Shown: positions 42,024 through 51,217, numbered from the stretch's first letter. The stretch: DNA of 64,000 nt from Saonia flava (GCF_011927795.1 NZ_JAATJJ010000001.1:1675062-1739061), one strand, 5' to 3'. Made by a program: numbers and translations. The notes: a model not told the origin generated them from the sequence alone.

Positions 42024-42419
42024 TTACTTTATGGTTTGGGAATCATAGACAATTACCTTTTCCCAAAGGTCACTGCATTCTTCCACAAAAAGCAAATGTG
42101 GTGGTTCTGATTGGTATTTAGCCTGCGCCTCCGCGGACTCAAAAGAAACAATCAAGGAATAGGTAAACGAACCATCTACCACATCTCTGGATGCTTTGGG
42201 TGGCGTGCCAATAAATTGAGTTTTGGCATAGGCAGAGTTGTTCATGAACTTGGTAAGCGAAGCTTCAAACTTTGCTCTATCTTCCTGACTATTTGGGTTT
42301 TTAAACCAAAAATACACCGTGTGTGCAAAGGCTGGGTCAAAAGTTTTCATATTGGTTTCATTTTGACCACAAGATACCATGGTCAGTGTTAAAATTAAAA
42401 TTACTAGCGCATTTTTCAT
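42024..42419 (-). CDS. Dabb-family (stress-responsive alpha/beta-barrel) lipoprotein
   Basis: A 131-residue protein with a lipoprotein signal (LILTLTMVSCGQNE, lipidated Cys about residue 17) and a dimeric alpha/beta-barrel domain: HTVYFWFKNPNSQEDRAKFEASL, FTYSLIVSFESAEAQAKYQSEPPHLLFVEE. The Dabb fold is heme- or small-molecule-binding in some families. Function unknown; sits in a string of closely spaced minus-strand genes. Confidence 0.84.
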   Translation of the reverse strand: MKNALVILILTLTMVSCGQNETNMKTFDPAFAHTVYFWFKNPNSQEDRAKFEASLTKFMNNSAYAKTQFIGTPPKASRDVVDGSFTYSLIVSFESAEAQAKYQSEPPHLLFVEECSDLWEKVIVYDSQTIK

Positions 42420-42423
42420 TTCT

Positions 42424-43047
42424 CTATTTTTCTAAAAATTGTTTTTCTCTATTTGATATTTCTATAGCTGAATAATCTAATTTCCAGCCAATGGTTTCCA
42501 CTATTTTTTCCATAATCAAAATAGCTTCCAAAGCTTCCTTTCTTGCTGTTTCCATCAATCCGCTTTCTGGAATTTTATCTCTTATGTGTTGTTTTGCCTC
42601 TAAATTCAATGTGGTTAAATCATCTGGGGAAAAGGTGTTGAAAAGTCCATTTTTTATATCATAAAATTGCAGGTCGGGTTCAATGGACAGAATCTCTGGT
42701 TGTGGAAAATTATTAAGCTTTATAGTTTTATTTTCAGTATCCGCATCCATTAGCACTTTTTTTAAATCGTACCCAATCTGTGCTTTTGCATTAATTACAA
42801 TCAATGCTTTCTTTTTACTGCTTACCAAGCTCATAAAATGCTCCTTGGTATTTTCATATTTATAAATTTCAGCAAAATCCCCCTCAACAGAAATAAGCTT
42901 ACAAACACTTTTTATTTTCTCCAGTAGCACTATGGATTGGTGTTGAGTTAATTCTTTACTCTTCTTCTTACCAAACAATCCATAAAGCCAATACATAAGT
43001 ATTGCACCCAAAACAAGTCCTAAAAAGATTTCTATAATACTATCCAT
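42424..43047 (-). CDS. DUF4230 domain membrane-anchored protein
   Basis: A 207-residue protein with one N-terminal membrane helix (residues 5-25) and the DUF4230 domain in the remainder (residues about 45-200; ALIVINAKAQIGYDLKKV, ILSIEPDLQFYDIKNGLFN). Its function is not known. Four bases after the next upstream gene on the same strand overlap region (stop of the DUF4260 gene lies inside, 8-base overlap 43040-43047). Confidence 0.87.
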   Translation of the reverse strand: MDSIIEIFLGLVLGAILMYWLYGLFGKKKSKELTQHQSIVLLEKIKSVCKLISVEGDFAEIYKYENTKEHFMSLVSSKKKALIVINAKAQIGYDLKKVLMDADTENKTIKLNNFPQPEILSIEPDLQFYDIKNGLFNTFSPDDLTTLNLEAKQHIRDKIPESGLMETARKEALEAILIMEKIVETIGWKLDYSAIEISNREKQFLEK

Positions 43048-43399
43048 TGTTTCCTATTTCTCCTAAATGGGTATACTTAAATCCTTTATCATATTTTAAT
43101 CCGTAACCAAAAATTCTGTCAAAAGAAGCATGTGAAAACAATATAATTCCAACTAATTGACATAAAGTTTGTGACCAATACAGTCCCAAAAAATATATTA
43201 AAACAGCCAATCCCTTATGATGAAAGATATTATACATAAATGCTCCAACTTTATTTCCAAACAGGTAGCCCAACATTCCAATATCTGGAGTCAACAATAA
43301 TACTAAAAACCACCACCATTGATATTGTAACTGACTAAAAAGAAACATTCCCAAAAGGAACATTCCCAATTCTTCAATTTTTAATGTCAATTTCATCAA
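43040..43399 (-). CDS. DUF4260 membrane protein
   Basis: A 119-residue integral-membrane protein with four hydrophobic segments, matching DUF4260 in pattern (PDIGMLGYLFGNKVGAFMYNIFHHKG, HASFDRIFGYGLKY). Function unknown. It overlaps the cyclase gene by four bases and the DUF4230 gene by eight. Confidence 0.9.
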   Translation of the reverse strand: MMKLTLKIEELGMFLLGMFLFSQLQYQWWWFLVLLLTPDIGMLGYLFGNKVGAFMYNIFHHKGLAVLIYFLGLYWSQTLCQLVGIILFSHASFDRIFGYGLKYDKGFKYTHLGEIGNNG

Positions 43400-44175
43400 T
43401 TTAAAATTTTATACAATACAGGTCTACTTGGACTTGCATCATTTTCAAAAGGAGCTACTTGTAAATTTAGGAGATAGGGACCATCTTTTATGGAGTTTTT
43501 TACATATATAAACTCTGTTATTGTTGCCTGGGTTCTTATTTTTCCTCCTATTTGCCAAAAAGCTTTGTGCGAGGCCAAAGTTCCGTTGTCCTTTTCTTTA
43601 TCTACAGACGGAAGGTCTATTAATAAATGTTCTACTTTTTTGCTCACCAAAAATCTCATGGCCTCTTCACTTATGTAAGGTGGGTTTGTGTGTGAGTATT
43701 GTCTTGTTAGTTTCCCTTTAGTATTAGGCAATGTTCTTATTACCAAGGCATCACAATTTTTACCCTCCAAAACATATTCCATTAGTTTTTTAGAAATAAC
43801 AAAGTCATTTTCTTTTTTTTCTGGAGCTATGGTTACCACCTCTGCCAAGAAGAAAAACTTTTTTAAATGCTTATTTATGGAATAGAAATCTTTGGTAATG
43901 TGCCCCACACATTCTGTATGTGTTCCATGTGCATGTGGGTTAAACTCGATATTGTTAAAGTTAACAGAAGCTCCTTCCGATACTTTTACCTTACGGCCAT
44001 CCGAAATGTGAGGTTCTATTTTTGGAGAATCTACATACCAAGCATTTACATTGGATGCCTTTCCCCGTAATGGAATGGATATATCCAAAGCTTTGGACAA
44101 ATCAATTCTGTAGTTCCTGGAGTTTTGTTTAATGGTTGCAATCAAATCAATTTCTTTTTCTCTCCAATTTAACAT
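43396..44175 (-). CDS. Cyclase-family (arylformamidase/KynB-like) metal-dependent hydrolase
   Basis: A 259-residue cytoplasmic protein of the cyclase family, with the metal-binding HAHGTHTEC motif (about residue 84), and HLLIDLPSVDKEKDNG near residue 185. KynB hydrolyses N-formylkynurenine in tryptophan breakdown and other members act on cyclic amides or isatin; no kynurenine genes are nearby so substrate stays open. I start at ATG 44175; an in-frame ATG at 44199 would extend it by eight residues. Either way the start lies inside the hemW gene by 29 or 53 bases. Confidence 0.86.
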   Translation of the reverse strand: MLNWREKEIDLIATIKQNSRNYRIDLSKALDISIPLRGKASNVNAWYVDSPKIEPHISDGRKVKVSEGASVNFNNIEFNPHAHGTHTECVGHITKDFYSINKHLKKFFFLAEVVTIAPEKKENDFVISKKLMEYVLEGKNCDALVIRTLPNTKGKLTRQYSHTNPPYISEEAMRFLVSKKVEHLLIDLPSVDKEKDNGTLASHKAFWQIGGKIRTQATITEFIYVKNSIKDGPYLLNLQVAPFENDASPSRPVLYKILN

Positions 44176-45307
44176 AAAAAAGGTCCGAAGCAATCCCATC
44201 TGTCAAAAACTTTCCCTTTTTTGTTACCAAAAGGGTATCATTATCAATATAAAGCAATTGCCCTACAATATGTCGTTGCGCTTCTTTAACCAAATATTGG
44301 CGGTACTCTTTTCCAAAATCCAATTCTATTTTAGGTAAAGACACTCCCCAAATTGTTCGTAGACCCGTCATTACATATTCATTGTATTGGTCTGCTATAG
44401 AAAGTTTTTCAACCTCAATAGGCAACACACCTTCCATGATTGATTTAATATATTTTGCATTGTTCCTAATATTCCATCCTCTTCTTTGTCCATCAAAGGA
44501 GTGAGCCGATGGACCTATCCCCAAATACCTTTTTCCCTGCCAATAAGAAGTATTGTGTTTTGAAAAAAAATCTGGTTTTCCAAAGTTTGAAACTTCATAG
44601 CAAATATAGTCCGCCTTTGTTAATTTATCCACTAAAATACTAAAGTGAGCAGAAGCTATTTCATCATCAATAGGTTTAATCTTTCCTTTCTTTATAAAAT
44701 CTGCCAGTGCCGTTTTAGGTTCAACCGTTAAAGCATAACTAGAAATATGTGGAATATTAAAAGACAATGCTTTTTCTATATTACTTATCCATTTTTCATT
44801 GCTCATATTGGGCATTCCGTAGATAAGATCAATGGATATATTGTCAAAATACCGAGTAGCTTCAATCAAGCATGACTCCGCTTCTTTGGCATTGTGTGCC
44901 CGGTTCATCAACAATAAATCCTCCTCAAAAAAAGATTGAATCCCAATACTTAGACGATTTATTCCGATAGTTCTATAATCTTTGAAAATAGTTCCGGACC
45001 TTTCTTTCACCGATATCAAATCATCTGGATTGGCTTCCAAGGTAATTTCTGGATTGTCTATAACCTTATAGTTTTTATATATGGTTTCTAGAATAGCCTT
45101 TAATTCACCTATTTCTAAAACGGAAGGGGTTCCCCCGCCAAAATAAATGGTTTCTATTGTGTCCTTATTTTCATTCTTACGCAACTGCAATTCTCTTATG
45201 ATTGCATCAATCATTTCCGATTTTTTTTTCAAAGAGGTAGAAAAATGAAAATCACAATAATGACATGCTTGCTTGCAAAAAGGAATGTGCAGATAGATAC
45301 CGGACAT
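44147..45307 (-). CDS. hemW: Radical SAM heme chaperone HemW
   Basis: A 386-residue radical SAM protein with the [4Fe-4S] motif CKQACHYC (Cys11, Cys15, Cys18), then FGGGTPSVLEIGEL, EANPDDL, INRLSIGIQSFFEEDLLLMNRAHNA and the HemW-type ending. HemW inserts heme into respiratory enzymes; it was earlier annotated as HemN-like coproporphyrinogen oxidase. It lacks the extra N-terminal region of true HemN. Four bases upstream is ruvC on the same strand. Confidence 0.94.
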   Translation of the reverse strand: MSGIYLHIPFCKQACHYCDFHFSTSLKKKSEMIDAIIRELQLRKNENKDTIETIYFGGGTPSVLEIGELKAILETIYKNYKVIDNPEITLEANPDDLISVKERSGTIFKDYRTIGINRLSIGIQSFFEEDLLLMNRAHNAKEAESCLIEATRYFDNISIDLIYGMPNMSNEKWISNIEKALSFNIPHISSYALTVEPKTALADFIKKGKIKPIDDEIASAHFSILVDKLTKADYICYEVSNFGKPDFFSKHNTSYWQGKRYLGIGPSAHSFDGQRRGWNIRNNAKYIKSIMEGVLPIEVEKLSIADQYNEYVMTGLRTIWGVSLPKIELDFGKEYRQYLVKEAQRHIVGQLLYIDNDTLLVTKKGKFLTDGIASDLFYVKLERKRN

Positions 45308-45311
45308 TTAA

Positions 45312-45866
45312 TTATTTCTTTACTCGAGAACTGTTCTGTTTTACAAAAGCATCCCAGCCAGAATAAGATTTTCCAACTTCAATTCTGCCTTCATTGTAAA
45401 AATGACAAACAGCGGCCGCAAGCCCATCGGTACTATCCAAATTCTTGGGAAGTGTTTTTAAGGCCAATGTGCTTTGAAGCATTTTAGCTACTTGTTCTTT
45501 ACTGGCATTTCCATTCCCGGTAATGGCCATTTTAATTTTCTTGGGAAGATACTCCGTTATAGGAATTTGTCTTGATAGTCCTGCCGCCATAGCAACCCCT
45601 TGGGCACGACCCAGTTTTAACATGGACTGTACATTTTTTCCAAAAAAGGGAGCCTCAATAGCAATCTCATCTGGGTGATAGGTATCAATCAATTCAATTG
45701 TCCTTTCAAAAATGAGCTTCAATTTAGTATAAGGGTCATTGTATTTTTGAAGTAAAAGCTCATTCATTTGAACAAACTCCATTTTTTTGTTCACCACCTT
45801 AATGATACCAAACCCCATAATAGTGGTTCCCGGGTCTATTCCCAAAATAATTTTCTCTTGTCCCAA
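45312..45866 (-). CDS. ruvC: Crossover junction endodeoxyribonuclease RuvC
   Basis: A 184-residue Holliday-junction resolvase. RNase H-like core with the four acidic residues: Asp11 (ILGIDPGTTIMGFGI), Glu (AIEAPFFGKN, about residue 70), and the C-terminal LDSTDGLAAAVCH (Asp-Asp). It cleaves junctions produced by RuvAB during recombination. Normal length for the family. It lies between the hypothetical lipoprotein (2 bp upstream) and hemW, a conserved Bacteroidota order. Confidence 0.96.
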   Translation of the reverse strand: MGQEKIILGIDPGTTIMGFGIIKVVNKKMEFVQMNELLLQKYNDPYTKLKLIFERTIELIDTYHPDEIAIEAPFFGKNVQSMLKLGRAQGVAMAAGLSRQIPITEYLPKKIKMAITGNGNASKEQVAKMLQSTLALKTLPKNLDSTDGLAAAVCHFYNEGRIEVGKSYSGWDAFVKQNSSRVKK

Positions 45867-45868
45867 GC

Positions 45869-46345
45869 TTAGTTTGTATTTATAATGATGGGAATTCTAA
45901 ATTTTGCCGTTACCGGAATACCTCTTTTTATGGCTGGTTCCAAATGGGGCAAGGTCTTTAGGCTCTGTCTTATAATACCATCAAATTCTGGTAACTGACT
46001 CAATATTTCTTCATTCTTTTCCATATCCACCACAGATATTTTTCCAACATCGTCAATTAAAAAATCCAAATAGAGTGTGTCCAAAATGTCAGACTCCAGA
46101 ATAAATTCAAACTCTCTCAAAGTTGATGAAAAATGGGCCAACAAGGTATCCTGAAAACATTCCCGTTGTTTTGTCTTTGAAACGTTTTCATTACAATTAT
46201 CAAACATTGGGTATTTTTCCACATCGTTCCAATCTAGCTCCGACATTAGTTGGCTTGTCAATTTTTGCGTCTTGGTCTCCCTGGACTCAAACAAATCACA
46301 GGAAACCAACATCACTAAAAATCCTATAAACCAAAGCTTACGCAT
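45869..46345 (-). CDS. Hypothetical lipoprotein
   Basis: A 158-residue protein with a lipobox (LVMLVSCDLF, Cys16). The middle carries two Cys (FDNCNEN and RECFQD) and the end (TLPHLEPAIKRGIPVTAKFRIPIIINTN) resembles the last strands of a TonB C-terminal domain, so it may be a small TonB-like periplasmic protein. Function unknown; 2 bp before ruvC. Similar end patterns occur twice in the M56 protein at 47544-49616. Confidence 0.7.
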   Translation of the reverse strand: MRKLWFIGFLVMLVSCDLFESRETKTQKLTSQLMSELDWNDVEKYPMFDNCNENVSKTKQRECFQDTLLAHFSSTLREFEFILESDILDTLYLDFLIDDVGKISVVDMEKNEEILSQLPEFDGIIRQSLKTLPHLEPAIKRGIPVTAKFRIPIIINTN

Positions 46346-46389
46346 GCAACACTGTATTCTTTGGGGAAATTACGATTTTTTAAGGTATT

Positions 46390-47529
46390 TTAATCCACTG
46401 CGTAATGGATTTCCTCTTTGAGTTCTGATATACGTTTTTTAGCAAAACTGCTAAAATAACTTTTCTCCTGGCCCAATTTCACCAATAGCTGTTGGTAATA
46501 TTCCAACTTTACTTTTGGGTCTTTGTAGTATTCATCTGCCAACACACATACTTGGTAATAGACAATCGTATTGGTAGTATCTTCCTGGTACGCCTTTTTA
46601 TAATAATCAAAAGCCTCTTTTATTTTATTCTGTTGTTTTGCCAAACGTGCCAATGCACTATATTCTTTACTTAGCATAGGGGTTTGCTCCTCTATGGATT
46701 TTTTAATGAAAATGGCGGCACTATCCAATTTCTTTTGTTTTTGATACACCTCTCCCAAGTTAAAGTAAGCTTCCGCCCTGGCAGAATCAAAATCCAAAAG
46801 TTTGGTATAACTAGTTTTTGCTTTTTCAAACTCCCACAATTTAAAATAGGCATAACCCATTTTCTGATAAATATGGGCTTTGTTCTCTCCCAATTCAATT
46901 AGTTTTTTAAAAGTCTGGGCAGCCTCAGCATACTTTCCATTGTTAAAAAGTGCGAGTGCCTTAAGATTGATAATGGAAACATCATTGGGGTGTTCAAGAA
47001 GTCCAATATTTAAAATTTCAATGGCCCTGTTATCTTCTTGTTGTAACACATAATACTTGCCCAACTGAAAAATACTTCGAAGATGGGTGCTGTCCAAAGC
47101 AATAGCCTTTTTAAAAGCTTCCGCTCCTTTTTCTGACTTCTCTTGTTGCTGGAAGGACCTTCCCAAATAGTACTGATATTCTGGATTGGTATTATTACTT
47201 TTTATTAGGTCTTCAAATAGAAGTTGAGCTTTTGGATAATCTTTGACTTTTATATAGAGTTTTCCCAGTTCAAATTTTGCAATCTTACGATTGTCATCCT
47301 TCTGCACCAATACTTCATATTCGGAAATTGCCTTATCATGACTTCCGATAGCATTGTAAGCCCTTGCTATTTGTAAATTGGAGTGCTTAGAACCTATTTT
47401 TGCATATTCATTTATGGCATGGGTATAATTGCCCAAAGCGTAAAGACTGTCTGCAACGTTCAAAGCCGAGGACTGTGCCTCGGCCTTTAAACAAGCTAAA
47501 ATCATAAATAATAGTACTGCTTTTTTCAA
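46390..47529 (-). CDS. TPR-repeat exported protein
   Basis: A 379-residue protein with a signal peptide (residues 1-18, ends KAEAQS) and about nine tetratricopeptide repeats over nearly the whole length (for example YPKAQLLFEDLIKSNNTNPEYQYYLGRSFQQQ and LDSAAIFIKKSIEEQTPM). It is a scaffold for protein contacts, probably periplasmic. It begins 14 bp after the M56 stop in the same direction, so it is probably in the BlaI/M56 module 2 operon. No catalytic motif. Confidence 0.87.
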   Translation of the reverse strand: MKKAVLLFMILACLKAEAQSSALNVADSLYALGNYTHAINEYAKIGSKHSNLQIARAYNAIGSHDKAISEYEVLVQKDDNRKIAKFELGKLYIKVKDYPKAQLLFEDLIKSNNTNPEYQYYLGRSFQQQEKSEKGAEAFKKAIALDSTHLRSIFQLGKYYVLQQEDNRAIEILNIGLLEHPNDVSIINLKALALFNNGKYAEAAQTFKKLIELGENKAHIYQKMGYAYFKLWEFEKAKTSYTKLLDFDSARAEAYFNLGEVYQKQKKLDSAAIFIKKSIEEQTPMLSKEYSALARLAKQQNKIKEAFDYYKKAYQEDTTNTIVYYQVCVLADEYYKDPKVKLEYYQQLLVKLGQEKSYFSSFAKKRISELKEEIHYAVD

Positions 47530-47543
47530 ATAATTTCTTTTTG

Positions 47544-49616
47544 CTAGAGTTTAAAAGTAATCGGTATAGAATAAGGAACATTTACTGCATTTCCATGATG
47601 TATGCCCGGTTTCATTTTGGGCAATCTAGATATAATCCCAACTGCAACATCTTCTAACCTTCTATCTGGTCCACGTTTACGGATATTTGCAATGTTTCCA
47701 TCTCTATTAATTGTAAACATAATATTCACTCTTCCTTGAACACCTTCTGTTTGAGCATCTTTGGGGTACCAAAAGTTTTTCTTTATATGCTCTATCATTT
47801 TCTCATTAAAACACGTTTTTTTATCATCTACATCTTCGCAGCCAGGAAAAATTGGAACCTGATCTACCGTTCCATAAGGGATATTTTTGTTTGATAGACT
47901 ATTGGTCAAATTCTCAGAAATTCGATTTTTTAAGGCTAACAACTGCTTATCTAGATTTACAATTATAGAGTTTTTATCATTTGAAGTTTTTAATAATCTG
48001 TCTCGTTCTTCTAATAGTTGATTATATTTTTCTACCGCTGATGAGACCTCATCGTCACTTCCTTTTAATTTAAAAGTAATAGGAATAGAATAGGCAACAC
48101 CGACTTTCTTACCCCCGTTTTTTCCTGGTTTCATTTTAGGTAATCTGGAGATAATTCGCTCTGCCTCTTTTTCCAATAATGAATCCGGTCCTCTCATTCT
48201 AAAATCGACCATTTCCCCTTTTTTGGAAATAGTGAACATTACATTTACCCTCCCTTGAATACCTTTTTCCTGTGCTTCTTTAGGGTAGTTGAAGTTTTTT
48301 CTAATATGTTCATGTATTTTTTCATTAAAACATGCTTTTTTATCCTCAATATTTTCACAACCTGGAAAAATGGGCACTTCATCTACTTTGGCAAAAGGAA
48401 TTACCGTTTCAGAAAGGTCTTTTTCCACTTTATACAATTCATAAAGCTTGGAAGATGGTAAAGATGGATTTCCATACTTTTTTAATATTTCTTCTGGGAC
48501 TTCCTCACCTAAAGCGGGATATGTTACAGTAAGTAGTTCATTAACATACTGTCTATAAAGTATTTTATATTCAAAGAAATCCTCTTTCTTTATTATTTCT
48601 TCAGATTTGAATCTGGAAGGAAGTTTTGAACTTAAATACACATTGGAAATGGAACCTTCAATTTCAACTTGTTTTTTTATTTTGTTTTTAATTTCGTTTA
48701 TAAGTTTAACATCATTAAGACTTAATGTTGTTTCATTATATGTGTACGAAGCTTCTGTGGCAGAAGTATAAAATAGCATACCTAGTATTAAAGGCACCAA
48801 TGCCAAATACTTTAACTGATAAATTCTTTTCGTTTTTTGTTTTTGTAACATGACTATTCGTTTTTTGATTAATGATGATTTAAAAAATGGATTGATGAAA
48901 GATATATTCTGTGTCTGAAAAACTTGTGACAACAGTAATTGATATTGCTCCTTTTTGTGGGTTTTGGCCACTTGGGCATCTGCAATAAATTCGTGCAGTT
49001 CAGAGATTCTACTCTGGTACACATAGACCAATGGATTAAACCAGCCCACGATACGCATGATTTCAAAAAACATAAGGTCAAGTGAGTGTTTTTGCTTAAT
49101 ATGAACCATTTCATGCAAGACAATATTTTCGTATTCTTCATCCTTAATCTGGTCTCCCATAAAAATGGTTTTAAAGAAAGAAAATGCCACCTTGCTCTGT
49201 TGGACCAAAACTTGGGTAAAATCTTTAAAATATTGGACCTCCCCTTTTTTTCTTAACCTTAAAATTTGGTGGATTTTATAGGCAAAAAGTACTACGGCCA
49301 ACAACATTCCTCCATAAAGAATACCATATTCCCATGAAATGTCAAAAACACTGGAAGTATTAGTTTCAGAAAGCACAACTTCTTGCATGCTCATGCCCCA
49401 CAAATATTCTGGATATGCTATGAATTTTTGAGGAACAGTGGTCTTAAAGGCTTCAATCTTTATCCATGGAAGTATGGCGGACAAGATAAAGGTTCCCATT
49501 AAATAGACACGGTTCCATTGAAAAAATGTTTCTCTTTTTAAGAACAGGTCATAAATGATCAAAAACAACAACTGAAATGCGATGCACTCTAAGATATATT
49601 GTATCATTTGGAACAA
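47544..49616 (-). CDS. M56 membrane peptidase with two TonB C-terminal domains
   Basis: A 690-residue membrane protease. N-terminal helices and the M56 zinc motif HEMVH (His168, Glu169, His172) followed by GWFNPLVY and LHEFIAD. After a helix at about 270-290 comes a periplasmic part with two tandem TonB-like C-terminal domains (about residues 408-516 and 582-690), each starting VD-VPIFPGCE, with ACFNEK/TCFNEK and GRVNVMFT/GRVNIMFT and ending YSIPITFKLKG or equivalent. TonB fused to M56 is a known Bacteroidota arrangement, but a duplicated domain is less usual. It may couple proteolysis to outer-membrane energy or sensing. BlaI lies 3 bp upstream. Confidence 0.9.
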   Translation of the reverse strand: MFQMIQYILECIAFQLLFLIIYDLFLKRETFFQWNRVYLMGTFILSAILPWIKIEAFKTTVPQKFIAYPEYLWGMSMQEVVLSETNTSSVFDISWEYGILYGGMLLAVVLFAYKIHQILRLRKKGEVQYFKDFTQVLVQQSKVAFSFFKTIFMGDQIKDEEYENIVLHEMVHIKQKHSLDLMFFEIMRIVGWFNPLVYVYQSRISELHEFIADAQVAKTHKKEQYQLLLSQVFQTQNISFINPFFKSSLIKKRIVMLQKQKTKRIYQLKYLALVPLILGMLFYTSATEASYTYNETTLSLNDVKLINEIKNKIKKQVEIEGSISNVYLSSKLPSRFKSEEIIKKEDFFEYKILYRQYVNELLTVTYPALGEEVPEEILKKYGNPSLPSSKLYELYKVEKDLSETVIPFAKVDEVPIFPGCENIEDKKACFNEKIHEHIRKNFNYPKEAQEKGIQGRVNVMFTISKKGEMVDFRMRGPDSLLEKEAERIISRLPKMKPGKNGGKKVGVAYSIPITFKLKGSDDEVSSAVEKYNQLLEERDRLLKTSNDKNSIIVNLDKQLLALKNRISENLTNSLSNKNIPYGTVDQVPIFPGCEDVDDKKTCFNEKMIEHIKKNFWYPKDAQTEGVQGRVNIMFTINRDGNIANIRKRGPDRRLEDVAVGIISRLPKMKPGIHHGNAVNVPYSIPITFKL

Positions 49617-49619
49617 GTT

Positions 49620-49982
49620 TTATTTATCATCTTTTTTGATGTCCTTTAAAATGGATTCCAGTTCAGAAAGGCTCATATCATTTTTCTTCATAAAGAAGGA
49701 GACCATACTTTTAAAAGAACCCTGAAAATAGCCGTCCACCAATTTGTTTATGGACTGATTACTATAGTCGGATTTCTTTAAAACAGGAAAATAAATATGC
49801 CCCTTACCCACCTTTTCATGGTCCACAAACCCCTTGTCTTCCAGAATACGCACAATGGTGGATACTGTATTGTATGCTGGTTTGGGTTCTGGTAATTCTT
49901 CAATAATGTCGGCAACATTACTCTTTTCCAATTGCCATAAAATTTGCATTACCTCTTCTTCTGCTTTTGTGAGCTGCTTCAT
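49620..49982 (-). CDS. BlaI/MecI/CopY-family repressor (module 2)
   Basis: A 120-residue winged-helix repressor with TKAEEEVMQILWQLEK at residues 4-19, recognition region AYNTVSTIVRILEDKGFVDHEKVGK, and C-terminal dimer helices. It is about as long as the module 1 repressor and clearly paralogous. Directly upstream are three dyads ACTA-N6-TAGT, different in flanking half-site from those of module 1 (TCTA-N6-TAGA), so the two repressors probably do not cross-bind. Followed 3 bp later by its M56 partner. Confidence 0.93.
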   Translation of the reverse strand: MKQLTKAEEEVMQILWQLEKSNVADIIEELPEPKPAYNTVSTIVRILEDKGFVDHEKVGKGHIYFPVLKKSDYSNQSINKLVDGYFQGSFKSMVSFFMKKNDMSLSELESILKDIKKDDK

Positions 49983-49988
49983 TATACA

Positions 49989-50053
49989 ACTAATTTTTTA
50001 GTTCAATTTCAAACAAATATAACTAAATATCTAGTTCAAACTAATTTTTTAGT
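49989..50053 (-). promoter_or_regulatory. Triple operator and promoter of BlaI/M56 module 2
   Basis: Three ACTA-N6-TAGT dyads at 49989-50002, 50022-50035 and 50040-50053. Minus-strand TATATTTG (50014-50021) fits TAnnTTTG and sits between the first and second dyads; TTTG (50037-50040) lies upstream but with only 15-bp spacing, so the -33 is less clear. The first dyad begins 7 bp before the start codon at 49982. Confidence 0.8.
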
Positions 50054-50109
50054 TAGAAAATTTTGTAACAAATAGAAACTATCTTCGTCAAACAAGTAAA
50101 ATTAATATT

Positions 50110-50625
50110 GTGGATATTGCACTTCTAATTATAGGTTTCATCTTTATGCTGATTGGAATTTTGGGTAGTTTTTTACCCGTTTTACCCGGTCCTCCTTTAA
50201 GCTGGATTGGTTTGTTGTTACTTTATTTAACCAAAGCCATCCCGAATGATTGGTGGTTTTTGGGAACAACATTGGTAATTGCTCTTATCGTTTTTGCATT
50301 GGACTATGTTATTCCGGCCATGGGAACCAAAAAATTTGGTGGCACCAAAGCGGGTATGATTGGAACAACCATTGGGCTCTTGGTAGCCATCTTTTTTCCA
50401 GTTCTTGGAATATTTGGGATTATTATTTGGCCTTTTGTAGGTGCTTTGGTTGGAGAATTAATGAACAAAGCGGATCAAAAAACCGCTATGAAAGCAGCAT
50501 TTGGTTCTTTTATTGGTTTTCTTACCGGTACTTTTTTAAAATTCTTGGTCGCAATAGTCTTCTTAGGGCTCTTTATATCCAAAGCGTGGGATTATAAAGA
50601 AGCACTTTTTCCTTTTTTTGAATAA
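50110..50625 (+). CDS. DUF456 membrane protein
   Basis: A 171-residue protein with a GTG start and the family pattern: helix then GSFLPVLPGPPLSWIGLLLLY, VLDY-type VFALDYVIPAMGTKKFGGTKAGMIGT, and further helices to the C terminus. Four or five membrane segments; function unknown. Divergent from the BlaI module 2. Confidence 0.9.
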   Translation: MDIALLIIGFIFMLIGILGSFLPVLPGPPLSWIGLLLLYLTKAIPNDWWFLGTTLVIALIVFALDYVIPAMGTKKFGGTKAGMIGTTIGLLVAIFFPVLGIFGIIIWPFVGALVGELMNKADQKTAMKAAFGSFIGFLTGTFLKFLVAIVFLGLFISKAWDYKEALFPFFE

Positions 50626-50665
50626 CACAAGTATATTGAGGACATCTTAAGAATCTTAGAGAAAC

Positions 50666-51217
50666 CTACATCCAAACCGTTTTATCTTCAATTGGGCCTC
50701 TTGTAACCTCAAGAAGTTCTCCATCATAATATCCCATATAGAAAAATCCTAGACACCGCTCTCCTTCGGCTAAATCCAAAAATTCGTCCATAAATTTTAT
50801 AAGTCCTGGGGAACTCCAATAACTTCCAATTCCCTTTTCTGCACAACAAAGCCACATATTTTGGACTGCCATCGCGGTAGCAGCTATTTCTTCCCATTCC
50901 GGCAAACTTTCCATGGGGTCTCTTTGCATACAAATGGCAACTACAGCTGCCGAGCGATTAGGGTTTTCCTGTAGTTTTTTTATGGTCACAGTTTTAGGCT
51001 TGGGGTCTTTTTCTTGATAGGTATCGGACAAAAATTTTCCCAATGCTGTTTTGCTTTCACCCATTAATACCTTAAATCGCCAAGGTTCCGTTTTTTTATG
51101 GGTGGGCGCCCAATTGGCCGCTTCCAATATTTCCTTAATATCAGATTTACTTATAGGTTTATCATTATACTGTACAGGAAAAACAGAGCGTCTCTTTTTT
51201 ATCAATTCAAAAATCAT
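50666..51217 (-). CDS. Nitroreductase-family flavoprotein
   Basis: A 183-residue FMN-dependent oxidoreductase of the nitroreductase fold: IKKRRSVFPVQYNDKPISKSDIKEILEAANWAPTHKKTEPWRF (FMN-binding N terminus), ATAMAVQNMWLCCAEKGIGSYWSS (GxG loop) and GFFYMGYYDG. Single-domain and short, similar to YdjA-like proteins. It starts 14 bp downstream of the LysR gene on the same strand, so is probably in its transcript. Natural substrate not indicated. Confidence 0.9.
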   Translation of the reverse strand: MIFELIKKRRSVFPVQYNDKPISKSDIKEILEAANWAPTHKKTEPWRFKVLMGESKTALGKFLSDTYQEKDPKPKTVTIKKLQENPNRSAAVVAICMQRDPMESLPEWEEIAATAMAVQNMWLCCAEKGIGSYWSSPGLIKFMDEFLDLAEGERCLGFFYMGYYDGELLEVTRGPIEDKTVWM

